Of a stretch of DNA of 64,000 bases, positions 10,921 to 22,767 are shown in pieces (position 1 is the first letter of the stretch; every line of letters begins with the position of its first letter). Made by a program: the position numbers and the translations under genes. The notes under the pieces are model-generated. The model did not search any database. It was not told the origin of the DNA and worked only from the letters and a program-made list of their open reading frames with translations. The DNA lies in the NCBI RefSeq assembly GCF_035046505.1, contig NC_089821.1, positions 181,258,031-181,322,030 of the forward strand, read 5' to 3'. The DNA comes from Tiliqua scincoides (lineage: Eukaryota; Chordata; Lepidosauria; Squamata; Scincidae).

Positions 10921-11281
10921 GAGCGCAATCCTACCTTAAACTTCAGCCGGTGCAAGTCCCTTGTGCTGGCCCGTGAGTGTCACAAAAGTGCCATAAGGTA
11001 CTTCTGCGACAACTCAGGAGCAGGCCACCCCAGTGGATGGACTGGGCCCAGGAGGGACCAGCCTTCTGCACTTAGGCAAGATCCTAACCCCCGTCCTGAG
11101 CAGCCCAGCATTACACCAGGCTGCTCAAGATTTGCGCCAGCGATTTCAATGGCGCAGATTCAAGTAGCCCCATTGAGATGCCTGACAGTTGCACTCCCTC
11201 TATCTTCAAACCTGGACTGGATACAGCGCAGGCCAGTCAGCCAGCCAGCCAGCCAGTTCTAGCATAGGTTAGGATTGGTCT
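10921..11281. mobile_element. Long CAATCCTA-family inverted-repeat element
   Basis: Starts GAGCGCAATCCTACC and ends GTTAGGATTGGTC, an inverted pair. The interior has AGTGTCACAAAAGTGCCATA and a CTGCTCAAGATTTGCGCCAG block shared with 27456-27956 and 60731-61152. A (CAGC)n run lies at 11232-11255. No coding frame. Confidence 0.6.
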
Positions 11282-12439
11282 GTCTATAACCCCTTCAGGT
11301 AGAAATTTTCCTTTATTTTTCTGGACAACAAAACCACAACTCTTAATAAAAACCAGCACACGGAACTATTGCATCTAGGTGAGAGCACAATACAGATGTG
11401 ATAGAACAAGGGATAGTGGTCAGACAGGAGTCACAGTGTCGGATGAAGAGAGCACCACCTCCAGAATGGTTTCCTTATAAGGTTTGCATAATATTAGTAA
11501 ATATTATGCTAATATTAATTTGGATATTAGATCTGGTATGCATAATATTAGCTGCAATAGGAACAGAAGCTATGCTTTCCTCTTATTGGTATTGGGGGCA
11601 CAGGGTAGGCCTGAAGAATGCATCCCTTTGCCAAACAGGCAAAACATTCTTCTTAAGAGGATATGAAGACCAGAACCCTCCCTATGATATTCAAAGCACA
11701 TAACTGTTCAGTAAGCTGGAGATGGCTTCCCTTGGAAATCTGCAATTTTTGTAACAAAATAGACACATAACCTCTTTAGTTTAGGAACTGCTCAGATAGA
11801 TAGATGATGGATGGATGGATGGATGGATGGATGGAAGCCACTTCGAGTGCCAGGCAGAGAGAGAAAGCTGGGCAGAAATTCTGCAAATAAATAAACTGTT
11901 CTGTGATAAAAATAAATTTTATGTGCAAATATATAAAGGTGATCCTTTTCAAAATCTTTCATGTTGTTTTCAAGCCATCATCTAGACTTTCTTTATCAAA
12001 ACAGGGCTAAACATATCTCAAGGAATCTACCTCTGTTCAAATCAGAGATATAATCCGGTGGTTTTCATATTTTCGAACTCCAGGGAACACTTCCAATACT
12101 ATTTTTTTTGCTGATGAAGACGTTTGTGTTGCAGAAAATTCTGGTAGGACAGGGGTCCAGAAGGCTTTAGGGGAAGGCTTTAGGGGAAGGCATGTGTGCT
12201 CCTGTGGGCTTTAGGGGAAATGCTCTTCAGAACCCTCAGAGAACTACACATGGCTGGGGAAGACGCATCCTCTGTGTGAGGTGCACTGTCTGATAGGTAG
12301 TACATCCCAACGCCTTTGAGGCACATGTATTACATGCTCCCTATTACACAGTCCACTCCTATTGGACTTCACTGCCAGAATTTACATACCAGCTGGGGAG
12401 CCTGCCTTACAGCAGTTGTAAAAGCAAAAAGTTGTAAAA
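11282..12439. other. Intergenic stretch with an (ATGG)n microsatellite
   Basis: A (GGAT)n tract lies at about 11805-11835. A short tandem GGCTTTAGGGGAA unit occurs three times at about 12163-12220. No other structure and no gene is supported. Confidence 0.5.
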
Positions 12440-12866
12440 ACTCTGGTAGTGCACAAAACTGTGGAGAAGTTGCAGAGGCCCACTGTGTGCCAGAGGATGG
12501 AGGAGCAGCCTCCAATGATAGTGGCAGAGTAGGCCAAAAGGGATGAGGGGTGGGCAGGAGGCATGTCAGGAGGTGAGGGGAATGGCAGCCATTGCAAGTA
12601 ACTTGCGCTGGATGCTATCCCCTTCCTAGCCTCCCACCACACCCTCTTTCTCTCCTTGGACTTGCACCAGCTAAAGAGCAGGTGCAGTCCATGGAGACCC
12701 ATTGGCGATAACAGAGCTTATGGAAGGGTAAGGGAAAATATTTTCCTTTACCTCTCCCAATTCCTGCCCCCTTCAAGATCAAGATACAGCACGAACTCTA
12801 AAGGATGCATCATAAGCCATTTTGGTATGGCTGCATTAGGTGGGGGGGGGGGATAGGATTGGGCTG
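12440..12866. mobile_element. Long CAATCCTA-family element, left boundary uncertain
   Basis: The right end is GGGATAGGATTGGGCT. The interior carries CTTGGACTTGCACCAGC, a GGAGACCCATTGG block and a GGTAAGGG...TTTCCTTTACCT segment, in the same order as 29634-30270. A poly-G run precedes the right end. The left terminus is not clear. Confidence 0.5.
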
Positions 12867-13692
12867 ACAGTGTATCAGGTTTTGTGCTGTGGTTGGTACA
12901 AATTACTGTAAATAGGGGTCCCAAAAAAGAGAAGGTGAAAAAATCTCATGGGAAAAGTGGGAAAACAAGTGAAGTGTTAGAATTTTTCCCCTTGAAATTA
13001 ATGTAATAATTGTACTCAACCAGATATTCACTATAAGGGTTATCTTCAGGAATGGACTGTTTGTGTAAAGAGGGAAAGGTGTATTTTATTCCTGGCCTAC
13101 ACCGAAATTTGCTTGCTACCCCTCCCTTCCCTCCTTCTCAATTATGGATTTTTGGAGAAACTCCTCTGGGAATAACTTGGCTACTACTTACTGATCAAAG
13201 TGATGACATTTCCCCTTTGCCCCCCCCCCCTTCTGCCATTGTCAGTATTTCTTTTTCAAACACGTCAACATAAATCAGCATAAAGAGAACATAGAAAATA
13301 TATGAACCCAAAGCACAAAACAACATTAAAACAAAGGAAACAGAACACCTCTTAAAACATCTGTTTGACATTTCAGAAAAATCTGAAATATACCAAATTA
13401 TCTCCAAACCTATTACATAAACTTTATTTAAAATTGCTGGACCATTTTAACTTATTTAGAACAGCCAAATCCCATTACTTAATAAACCACTCCCTTAACC
13501 TTGGAGTTTTTGTAGTTTCCCAAAACTTAGCATAAAGTACTCTGGTTGTTAAGTAATATGAAGTCATAAAAGCTCTGTTAAACATCATCCATGAGGATTG
13601 AGGGTTAACTAAATACATTGGCTGAGAAAGTTCCACCCTACCTGCTTGGCCGCCCCCTTACTTACTGAACAGGGTTTGGCGCTGCAGGTGAC
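12867..13692. other. AT-rich stretch, no gene seen
   Basis: Contains a C-run at about 13218-13229 and otherwise unique-looking AT-rich sequence. Short open frames here (72-80 codons) show no recognisable motif. Confidence 0.4.
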
Positions 13693-13700
13693 ACTCCACC

Positions 13701-14008
13701 CAGTTGCATGCCTGTCATAGACTTCCCTGGGGCAAATATTCCAGGCGCTGGCTGCCAGGACCCCGCGGAAGTCTCTCTGAGGCTCCTGACAGGGGCAGAG
13801 ACTGTGTTTCTGGTTTGCCAGAAGCACAGTTTATAGCACCGGGGAACCTCACAGAGGTTTCCCCAGCATGGGAGGAGGTTGTGCGAGACTCTGTGAGCTT
13901 CTGGAGAGTGGGGAGGGGGCAGATTTCTGCCCGGGAGTGGCGCTAGACCATGGGGGGCGCCATCGCGGAGCTTTGCCTCAGGCGCGGGGCTCTAGAGGTC
14001 CGCGGCTG
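13701..14008. mobile_element. hAT-type element, 308 bp, perfect 8-bp duplication
   Basis: Flanked by identical ACTCCACC at 13693-13700 and 14009-14016. The left end is CAGTTGCATGCCTGTCATAG and the right end is the complement of CAGCCGCGGACCTCTAGAGC. It is GC-rich inside. The same family occurs at 41585-41838: both share GGGGCAAA, GGAAG(C/T)CTC, CTTTGCC and the AGGTCCGC(G/T)GCTG end. The perfect duplication suggests a fairly recent insertion. No transposase. Confidence 0.85.
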
Positions 14009-14016
14009 ACTCCACC

Positions 14017-14550
14017 TTCCTTTTTTTCCTCATGAGGGCATGTTAGGAATGGACACTGTTTCTTAACAGAGACTCCTATGAAGAATGGAGCCTCTTATGA
14101 AGTAGTGAAGCAGGCGAGAAGCTTTGTTAACTGGCACATTTACCAGAAAACTCAGTTAACTGGCATCTCTGTCCATGAACACAGGTTAACCAAAGTGCTG
14201 ATTAAGTTTGCTTATACTGTAATCAATGATCATAATAAATGATTGATTGATTGATTGAATGAAAGAATCCTATCTGAGAACATTATTTCAGGGGGAAAAA
14301 TAACAAAATTACATGCAGATATCACTCAAACCCACAACATATTAGAAAAAAAATACTGAGCAAAATGAGTACAATGAAATACATTCATGTTAGGGAAATA
14401 TTTTTTTTTTGCTGTGCAGCTGCTTCTAGATAGGAAAAGAAGAAGAATCAGACAATAAGAAAGACACCTGAGCTCTCAGATTTGTTTTTTCAGGAATGTG
14501 AAATATGAGATGCGAGTCTGACCATAAGCATCATTTCTGAAACTGTACTA
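14017..14550. other. Unique stretch with a short (TTGA)n tract
   Basis: A (TTGA)n tract is at about 14238-14260. No gene or transposon ends are recognised. Confidence 0.4.
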
Positions 14551-14731
14551 AGGGCCCAATCCTATCCAACTTTCTAACACTGATGCAGTTGTGCTAACAT
14601 GGTGTGTGCTGCATTCTGTGTTGGGGAAACTGTCATGGAGGCCTCCTTAAGGTAAAGGAATGTTGGTTCCCTTACCTTGGACCTGCATTGTGTTTGCACT
14701 GGCTCTGAAAAGTTGGATAGGTTTGGGCCCT
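14551..14731. mobile_element. Medium CAATCCTA-family inverted-repeat element, 181 bp
   Basis: Ends are AGGGCCCAATCCTATCCAAC and the complement of AAGGGCCCAAACCTATCCAA. The interior has TGCATTCTGTGTTGGGG, GGAGGCCTCCTTAAGGTAA and TTACCTTGGACCTGCATTG. The same design occurs at 32393-32573, 57627-58089 and 59849-60063. The flanking bases TAA and TTA are inverted rather than direct, so the duplication length is not settled and the superfamily stays open. Confidence 0.65.
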
Positions 14732-14904
14732 TAATCTTTATAAGAAGGTAAAACTGAGCTCTTTGCTTGCCTGTATAATTCTGGCAGCTGAACATCCTCG
14801 GAGACCTTCCTTTATAATAAAGAGATGTATTTGATGATGACATTCATTAAAATTTCATTCATATTTCATTACGTGGCATTATGTTTCATATTTCATTGCT
14901 GTGG

Positions 14905-15230
14905 CAAACGAAATGTAAGAAGGTGATACGGGAGGCCAAGCGAGACTATGAGGAGCACATGGCCAGCAATATTAAGGGGAATAATAAAGGCTTCTTCAAA
15001 TATGTTAGAAGCAGGAAACCTGCCAGAGAAGCGGTTGGCCCTCTGGATGGTGAGGGAGGGAAAAGGGGAAATAAAAGGAGACTTAGAGATGGCAGAGAAA
15101 TTAAATGAGTTCTTTGCATCTGTCTTCACGGCAGAAGACCTCGGTCAGATACGGAGGAATTAAGTCAGATAGAGGTTAAAAGAGAAGATGTTTCAGACCT
15201 CATTGATAAATTAATGCTGAGGGAGAATAA
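14905..15230 (+). mobile_element. CR1 LINE fragment, linker between endonuclease and RT
   Basis: The plus strand encodes CKKVIREAKRDYEEHMASN, GFFKYVRSRKPAREAVGPL and, in the next frame, EKLNEFFASVFTAED, the segment between endonuclease and reverse transcriptase in CR1 proteins. At least one frameshift separates the blocks. The fragment stops where a second CR1 piece begins in the opposite orientation. Confidence 0.85.
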
Positions 15231-15232
15231 AC

Positions 15233-15615
15233 ATAAGAACAGCCCCACTGGATCAGGCCATAGGCCCATCTAGTCCAGCTTCCTGTATCTCACAGCAGCC
15301 CACCAAATGCCCCAGGGAGCACACCAGACAACAAGAGACCTCATCCTGGTGCCCTCCCTTGCATCTGGCCTCCTGACATAGCCCATTTCTAAAATCAGGA
15401 GGTTGCGCATACACATCATGGCTTGTACCCCGTAATGGATTTTTCCTCCAGAAACTTGTCCAATCCCTTTTTAAAGGCATCCAGGCCAGATGCCGTCACC
15501 ACATCCTGTGGCAAGGAATTCCACAGACCAACCACATGCTGTGTAAAGAAATATTTTCTCGTCTGTTCTAACTCTCCCAACACTCAATTTTAGTGGATGT
15601 CCCCTGGTTCTGGTT
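15233..15615 (-). mobile_element. CR1 LINE 3' end
   Basis: The minus strand gives VVTASGLDAFKR-type C-terminal codons and a CR1 3' end, CAGTGGGGCTGTTCTTATGT at 15233-15252. Its 5' truncation point lies at about 15615, directly against a hAT terminus. Because its 3' end faces the plus-strand CR1 piece at 15230, simple twin-priming inversion does not explain the pair; insertion into or beside an older CR1 does. Confidence 0.85.
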
Positions 15616-15730
15616 CCAACAAATCTTCAGAGGGCCAGAGCCTCATTGGAGACTGGAAACTCCCTGAGGGCCGCATTGAGAGGCCTCAAGGGCTGCAAGT
15701 GGCCCCAGGGCTGGGGTTTGGGCACCCCTG
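15616..15730 (-). mobile_element. hAT-type terminus, truncated (same family as 33119-33550)
   Basis: Reading the minus strand from 15730: CAGGGGTGCCCAAACCCCAG, then CCTCTCAATGCGGCCCTCAG and AGATTTGTTGGAACC. This is the left end of the family whose complete copies are at 33119-33550 and 48705-49169. The rest is missing, replaced by the CR1 3' end. Confidence 0.8.
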
Positions 15731-16330
15731 ATTTATAGAATTATTGTGCTAACATGAGTTACAACAGTGTTACACTGTTACAACAGTGTAAAACCGCGTT
15801 CTCCAAACTGGAGACCGCTGCACAACAGGAAAGGTGTCCCTAGTGCAACCGGCACTTACTGTTCCACGGGGGAGCCGTCCTTCCCCTCTGCTGATCTCCC
15901 CCAAACAGAGCTCCAGCCCACCATGCCTGCCCAGGAATCCGGTCACAGTGACTGCTGGGGCAACTGAACCCCAAAGTGGTGGGCCAGAGCAGTTTGGGGG
16001 AGAATAGTGGCTGGGAAGGATGGCCCACCTGCGGAATGATAAATGCCATTCACACAGGAGAGGGAAAAGGCAGGGTGCCAGATCCAGCTCATGGTACAGG
16101 ATCTGGAGAGCCCTGGTGTAACATCATAAAATATGGCATTTCATTGACTTTACAACGTATCTACAAAATACCAGGGTAGTAACTGGACTGACATGAAGGG
16201 TGAGGAAAAAAACTTCTGCACAAATTAAATAAACAAATTATGATGATGATTAAAATATTTCTTTTCAACAGAACAGTTCAATAGCTTACTTGGCAAATAA
16301 TTTTTTTTTAAGCCATATCTGCCCAGCGTT
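15731..16330. other. Unique stretch before the 5S SINE
   Basis: GC-richer than its surroundings at 15790-16110, AT-rich afterwards. Part of a decayed inverted-repeat element cannot be excluded. No gene motif is seen. Confidence 0.35.
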
Positions 16331-16479
16331 GCAACTGTTACCCTGCACATGCCTGATCTCGTCTGATCTCAGAAGCTAAGCAGGGTCAGGCCTGGTTAGT
16401 ACTTGGATGGGAGACCACCTGGGAATACCGGGTGCTGTAGGCTTATACCATGGTCTTTCGAGTCTGAAGGTTGCCAACC
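16331..16479 (+). mobile_element. 5S-rRNA-derived SINE with RTE-like LINE tail
   Basis: Positions 16351-16443 match vertebrate 5S rRNA closely: GATCTCGTCTGATCTC, AAGCTAAGCAGGGTC (box A), then GGATGGGAGACCACCTGGGA (box C) and ACCGGGTGCTGTAGGCTT. The first 20 bases are diverged from 5S. After position 16443 the copy continues ATACCATGGTCTTTCGAG and GGTTGCCAACC, the 3' end of the RTE-like LINE at 38700-38737. The 5S internal promoter would drive RNA polymerase III transcription; the LINE tail would recruit its reverse transcriptase. 5S SINEs with RTE tails are an established reptile type. Confidence 0.92.
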
Positions 16480-17880
16480 TGCATATACACAACAGGGACC
16501 AAATGAATACACCTGGGAGCTGGGTAAAACTGGGTTTAAAAAATGGTTCCCTGTCCCAGAGACTTTACAATCTTAAAATGATCTCTTCCTGCTAGTTGCT
16601 TGACCACCCCAAGTGCTACCTTCTGTTAATAACATGACTTCAACGTGTAGCAGGCTGATGTTGCTCCTCCTTGCCACAGCTACAGTTACAGCTGTGTGGG
16701 AGCCAGCTCTCCACAGTGCTTTTCTAGGCAGTTGCGATACGCCTGGGAACTGTGAAACAATGGGCATGGGGCTGTGTGGGTCTTTCCATCCAGAGTGACA
16801 CCCTCCATCTTGGAAAGATGGTGTTTAAATGAGACAGACTGATGCAATCACTCCCGTCGTTCATCCACAGAGCCAGTCACATGAGATAAGCCCATAAGCA
16901 AGAGGCTGTCCCTGCAGCTGTGTGTCGAGAGGCCTGCATTCCACAAACAATGTCACGGTGCACAATGGATCTGCAGGGAAGAGTGGACAAAAGACCAGTG
17001 AGGCGACAAAAGTGGCAGGAGGGGGTGCAATAGCAATAGAACAAATGCTTTTCAAGACCAACCAGCGCTCAAGTCATCAGGCCGTTTTCTCTATAACATT
17101 TCAAAGCTTTTGCAAGTAGAAGTCGTCGTCGTCATCACCACCAAGGGCATGAAGCCCAAATCGATGTTCTCTGGAGCGCCTGTAGATTTTGGAGCAAGCA
17201 GTTGTGTATTTCACTGGAACTGTTAAACTGAAGCTGGTAATGTGTCTAACAAAGAGCAGAATCATTTTTAAAGGTCTCCCTAGCCCTTTGAAAAGATAAT
17301 GACTTTACAGTCTACGCTGCAGCCTTGCCAAGGTGGCATGTAAATTCCTTTCTTAAGATACATTATAGGCAACATTTAAATGACCAATTAATGATTGCTG
17401 CTTCCTTAATGTTGCCCCAGAGGCCCAACACTGGATTATTTAGATTGAATGCCAGGACCTTCCTAATTCTTTTTCAAATCCATGAAACCGAGTTCAGTGC
17501 CTCAAATTAATATTACAGTACTCAGCCTTGTCTGATTTTCCTCCTAAATGGCCAGAAGCCCTCCAAAAGTATTTGGAAGTTTGGCAAACTTTTCTGTTTG
17601 CAAAGCCCACAAACAAAAACTGATCTCCAAAACAAAGAATGTATTTTAAAATCTGTTTTCCCCATTTATGCAGCCTACTTAAGAACACTCAAAGATCAAA
17701 GTACGGTCATGGAAGAAACACCTCACAGGCCAACACATATCAGTGTGTATCTTCCTTGGAAAAGCCAGTAAACAAACCCCTTTTAGATGCCAGAGAAATA
17801 GGCAATAAAAATCTTAATCAGTTCTTCCAGTGAGATAACCACTACCATATCTACAAGCAAGCCAATTAAAAATAAAACAT
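16480..17880. other. Unique stretch with possible conserved island
   Basis: About 16530-16580 has an L2-tail-like TTCCCTGTCCCAGAGACTTT segment. 17325-17560 is AT-rich unique sequence with several TAAT/ATTA words, a look often shared by conserved non-coding elements, but conservation cannot be judged here. Open frames are all under 70 codons. Confidence 0.35.
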
Positions 17881-17889
17881 CACACCACA

Positions 17890-18075
17890 GAACCTTGAAA
17901 ACATTTAGTGGCACTGAGATTGAGCCGAATATGATGCAATGGAAGACCCAGTTTCAATTCACTGTATATAATAAAGCATGCTGGGTGACATTGGCCAAGT
18001 CACAGCCTCTCAGACTGACCCTTCTTAGTAAGGGACAATGAGAGACTGAATTTTAAAGCAATTTTTGTATAATGG
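17890..18075 (+). mobile_element. Decayed MIR-like tRNA SINE
   Basis: AAGACCCAGTTTCAATTC corresponds to a B box region, followed by TGGGTGACATTGGCCAAGTC and ACAGCCTCTCAGACTGACC, the layout of tRNA-derived CORE/MIR SINEs (TGACCTTGGGCAAGTCAC in the family). The copy is old and lacks a clear tail. Confidence 0.55.
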
Positions 18076-19104
18076 AACAAGCATAGAAAGGGAGTCCTAT
18101 GCATGGATACCTGGCATGGTAAGAAGATCAGATTGGCATGGATGACCTTAACTCCTATATATCAGGCTGTCTGTATAGGGCTCTGGTGTATCATGACTGC
18201 TGGAAGTTTATACTCAGCTTCAGTAAACAGGAGAACAGTAGCTTCCACCTGGCTGCAGCAACATCTGAAGGGCACCTGTATTTGTGTTCTTTCTGCAAGT
18301 TCTCAGGCTCTTGGCAAATGCTGTATCCTTGCTCCATCCTACGTCAACAGGTTATGTTAGCTCAAAGGAAAATGTGAGTGGTCAGCAGGGTGCTTGAGAT
18401 AGCAAATAAGAATAATTGCTCTTATCAAGTGGCAAAAGGGAGGCCGAGAAACAGCATAAAGCCCTAGTTTTAAGGAAACAAAGAATTATGCAACTGAGCA
18501 AACACGGAAGAGCTTTGCACATAATGTGCATTATACATTTATGACCAAATTAATGTGCTAAAGCATACATTATACAAAGCACAGGCGTGGAATACATCTA
18601 AGCTTCCTCCATACACAAATACAGTAAATCTCTAGTTCTGGGAGACATTTTAAGCCATGTGAAGGAAAATTACCTGGCTCTGTGCCCTGACTGCTTTCAC
18701 GTATAAACTTCCCAAAGCCCAATCACTGTGGGATTAATAGATTTCTAGCCCATATTTCTTCTACCGTTTAGGTGCCAGGATTACTAAATGTATCTCATTA
18801 TCTCAGATCTTGGTGAGAGGCGCACGACCTAGGGCTTACACTCTTCCCTGTTGCCCAGGATACATGTTTACCGTAGTAGTTCAGAGTCACAGAACAATAT
18901 GTTGAAGTGCAACAAAATGAAAATAACTGGTTTGTTAAAAAAAGAATATAAAGGATGGCTTGCCCAGTGTCATAGAAAATAACACCTCCTGCCTGTAAAA
19001 CAAAAACAGAAGGCACACACAGTTTATCATAAATTGATCTCCTGCATGTCTGATTTGTTTCAGTGAGGCCTAAAAAGACTGGTGTTCTATTGATTTCACT
19101 GATT
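18076..19104. other. Unique AT-rich stretch, no gene seen
   Basis: No transposon ends, SINE boxes or protein motifs are recognised. Open frames reach 104 codons (18798-19112, minus) without any family signature. Confidence 0.4.
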
Positions 19105-21050
19105 GTTGGCAACCTTCAGTCTCGGAAGACTATGGTATCATGCTCTGGATGGTGGTTCTGGCACAGCGTCTAGTGTGGCTGAAAAGGCCGATTCGGGAGT
19201 GACAATCCCTTCCACACTGGGAGCAAGTGTAGTGTGTCCCTGGTCTGTCTCCCTGGCTATGGGCCTTCCTTCTTTGCCTCTTTGCCTCAGACTGTTGGCC
19301 AAGTGTCTCTTCAAACTGGGAAAGGCCATGCTGCACAGCCTGCCTCCCAGCGGGCCGCTCAGAGGCCAGGGTTTCCCACCTGTTGAGATCCACTCCTAAG
19401 GCCTTCAGATCCCTCTTGCAGATGTCCTTGTATCGCAGCTGTGGTCTACCTGTAGGGCGCTTTCCTTGCACGAGTTCTCCATAGAGGAGATCCTTTGGGA
19501 TCCGGCCATCATCCATTCTCACGACATGACCGAGCCAACGCAGGCGTCTCTGTTTCAGCAGTGCATACATGCTAGGGATTCCAGCTCGTTCCAGGACTGT
19601 GTTGTTTGGAACTTTGTCCTGCCAGGTGATGCCGAGGATGCATCGGAGGCAGCGCATGTGGAATGCGTTCAGTTTCCTCTCCTGTTGTGAGCGAAGAGTC
19701 CATGACTTGCTGCAGTACAGAAGTGTACACAGGACGCAAGCTCTGTAGACTTGGATCTTGGTATGTTCCGTCAGCTTCTTTTTGGACCAGACTCTCTTTG
19801 TGAGTCTGGAAAACGTCGTAGCTGCTTTACCAATGCATTTGTTTAGCTCGGTATTGAGAGAAAGAGTGTCAGAGATCGTTGAGCCAAGGTACACAAAGTC
19901 ATGGACAACCTCCAGTTCATGCTCAGAGATTGTAATGCAGGGAGGTGAGTCCACATCCTGAACCATGACCTGTGTTTTCTTCAGGCTGATTGTCAGTCCA
20001 AAATCTTGGCAGGCCTTGCTAAAACGATCCATGAGCTGCTGGAGATCTTTGGCAGAGTGGGTAGTGACAGCTGCATCATCAGCAAAGAGGAAGTCACGCA
20101 GACATTTCAGCTGAACTTTGGACTTTGCTCTCAGTCTGGAGAGGTTGAAGAGCTTTCCGTCTGATCTGGTCCGGAGATAGATGCCTTCTGTTGCAGTTCC
20201 AAAGGCATGCTTCAGCAAGACAGCGAAGAAAATTGCTGAAGAAAACAAGGTTGGCGCAAGAACACAGCCCTGCTTCACTCCGCTTCGGATGTCAAAGGGG
20301 TCTGATGTGGAGCCATCGAAGACAACAATGCCTTTCATGTCCTTGTGGAAAGATATGATGATGCTGAGGAGCCTGGGTGGACATCCAATCTTGGGGAGAA
20401 TCTTGAAGATGCCGTCCCTGCTGACCAGGTCGAAAGCCTTCGTGAGATCTATGAAGGCTATAAAGAGTGACTGTCATTGTTTCCTGCATTTCTCCTGCAG
20501 TTGTCTAAGGGAGAATACCATATCAGTGGTGGACCTGTTGGCTCGGAATCCACACTGCGATTCTGGATAGACGCTCTCTGCAAGTACCTGAAGCCTCTTT
20601 AGTGCAACTCGGGCAAACAGCTTTCCTACTACGCTAAGAAGAGAGATGCCGCGGTAGTTGTTGCAGTCACCCCTGTCGTCTTTGTTCTTGTACAGCGTGA
20701 TGATGTTTGCATCCCTCATGTCTCCACCTTCTCACCAGCAAAGACAGAGAATTTCATGCAGCTCAGTGACAATGATCTCTTTGCAGCACTTTAGGACTTC
20801 AGCAGGGATGCTGTCTTTTCCTGGTGCCTTGCCAAAGGCAAGGGAGTCCAGGGCTATGTGAAGTTATTCTAGGGTTGGTTCACTGTCAAGCTCCTCCAAC
20901 ACAGGCAGGCACTCAATGTTGTTCAGCGCTTCTTCGGTGACTACATTTTTTCTGGAATATAGCTCAGAGTAGTGCTGCACCCAGCGTTCCATCTGCTGAG
21001 CCTGATCCTGGATGACCTCGCCTGCTGCACACTTCAGAGGGGCAATTTTC
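19105..21050 (-). mobile_element. RTE-like LINE, copy 1 (5'-truncated)
   Basis: The minus strand encodes an apurinic-endonuclease-type LINE from the RT region on. Motifs in order: ITLYKNKDDRGDCNNYRGIS, SQCGFRANRSTTDMVFSLRQ, then the 402-codon frame at 20338-19130 with IRSGVKQGCVLAPTLF, catalytic FADD (FLFADDAAVTTHS), FVYLGSTISDTLSL, LRRLRWLGHVVRMDDGRIPK-like and RPTGRPQLRYKDICKRDLKA. It ends with a zinc-knuckle-like CSQCGRDCHSRIGLFSHTRR. The stop lies at 19130-19132 and only about 25 bases follow. There is a frameshift between 20474 and 20338 and a stop farther upstream. Endonuclease is missing. The clade (RTE or a close relative) is my judgement. Confidence 0.88.
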
Positions 21051-21265
21051 TTCTGTATTCACTGGTATTTCATTTTAAATGCATACAAGGCATCCCCCCA
21101 TATTCACGGATCCAGCATCTGTGGTTTCCGTTATCCATGGTTCCCACAGATACTGGGGGATGATTTTAAAAACATCCAGAAAGTTTTTAAAAAGTCAAAA
21201 ATAGCTTTCCCTACCATTGCACAATGAAAGTGCAGTATTTTAAGGGCTCCAGGCAGCCTTCTGAG
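21051..21265. mobile_element. Pogo/Tigger-like terminus, interrupted
   Basis: ATACAAGGCATCCCCCCATA followed by TTCACGGATCC and TTATCCATGG resembles the termini of pogo-like elements, and a related sequence lies at 50695-51000. The remainder is split off by the hAT element that starts at 21266. Confidence 0.4.
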
Positions 21266-21984
21266 CAGGGGCATACAAATGGGGAGGCTGGGGGGGCTGC
21301 AGAGCCCAGATGTCAAACTGCAGGAGGGTGGCAAAGTCGGCCTCCCAATTTTTAAAATCTTGGTATTTTCGAATAATACCATCATGTTATATATCATTTG
21401 ATATATGTTCTAAGTTCTTGTGTTCTTATGATATGTAATTTCATGCAGAATGCAATGAAACAAACTGTTGAAATATCTCTGATCTGTCAAAGGTTATAGC
21501 CAAAAAAAAACTAGAAAAGGAAAACACAACTGCCTTACATAACAAAAAGTGGATTACACTGAGAATCCTGTAACAAAAGGTGTACATTGTAACAAAAACT
21601 AGATTACACTGGGAATACCACTGGAAATGAATAACTTGTTGCAAAGATTTCAGAAAACTAAATGTATTCTTCATAAAGGTATGTATGTCTTACCTTTCTT
21701 CTATATTACAACAAAGCTGGTTTTGTATGTATGATAGACCACAAGCTCACTGTATATTATCTTGATGGGCATTCCTTCTCCGTTTTGTTTTGGGTTACGA
21801 TCTCCAATGTTCACTACATATGTGAAACCTATAATAAGTTCAATAAAAGAAAATGTTCACTGTTTGTGCTTCTTCTCCGATCACTATTATTTCATATCAT
21901 GAGTATTACTGAAAATAATTTTGTCATGGGTGGTTGTCAAAAATTTATGGCCCCTAGGTGCCAAGTGACCTTTGTACGCCCCTG
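21266..21984. mobile_element. hAT-type element, 719 bp
   Basis: Ends CAGGGGCATACAAATGGGG and the complement of CAGGGGCGTACAAAGGTCAC. Flanks are CTTCTGAG (21258-21265) and CCTCTAAG (21985-21992), 6 of 8 matching. The block AATACCATCATGTTATATAT at 21377 and TTCATGCAGAATGCAATGAA at 21440 also occur in element X, so the two are related families. The centre is AT-rich with no transposase frame. Confidence 0.65.
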
Positions 21985-21992
21985 CCTCTAAG

Positions 21993-22767
21993 TTCCCTGT
22001 AGCCTCTTTTGGGTCACATGGAGGCCCTTCTCTTCACCCAGGCTCACTCCAGAATGTACTGCAAAACATTTTTAACCTTAGCAAAAGAGCCTCTACAAGA
22101 CCTGGAAGAGACTGCAGGGAGCTTGAAGACTGCCTGGAATATCTACTGGGAGGGGGGTGGTTCAGAATGGAACCCCTGCAGGGGGGAACCTGTATTCTTT
22201 CTCTTTTGCCCTCTTCCTGGTTCAGCTACCTTCTATAATGCCCATTCACATCCTCTCCAGTTAACTTTAGTATCTCTCCTTTATCTTCAGTTCCATACTG
22301 GGTCTTGCCTCTCTGTTGCCTGTCCCCTCTACAAAGGGATTTGCCACCTTCTGAAGCAACAGAATCAACTCAATCTGTTTTAATTTCTTGACTTTTCTCT
22401 TCTCAGGTATTGCTCCTCTTTTTAACCTCTCCATTGTCCTCAGTCTTTTCTGGCCCCATTATCTCTAAAATAATCTATTGTCTGTAGCTAATTCATCCCA
22501 ATTTCTGGTTGACATCTCCTCTGATATCAAGCTTCCTCTCTCCTCCAACATTTTTCCTATTGCCACAATCTTTGCAATTTGCAGGGCCAAATCATTTTTT
22601 CTTACAGTCTTTTCAAATTAAGAATGCATTTGAATGCATTTGAATTCTGGGGGGGGGGGGATCAGGATTGGGACTGCAACACCTGGAAAGCTGTTTCACC
22701 TCTCCTCTTCATGCTGCAGTCCTGACAAAATCACATACCCCCAAAGATACTACGAACCCTATGGGAA
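21993..22767. other. Unique stretch, no gene seen
   Basis: Pyrimidine-rich in 22200-22600 and with a G-run at 22650-22659. Open frames up to 124 codons show no family motif. Confidence 0.35.

Noticed and set aside
16331-16479. A functional 5S rRNA gene
   Set aside because: The first 20 bases differ from 5S, there is a LINE tail in place of a T-run terminator, and two more copies with the same tail exist.
19130-20338. A 402-codon open frame as a host gene
   Set aside because: It has the RT FADD box, LINE C-terminal blocks and the CSQCGRDCHSRIGL zinc-knuckle-like end, and a near copy exists at 37109-38740.
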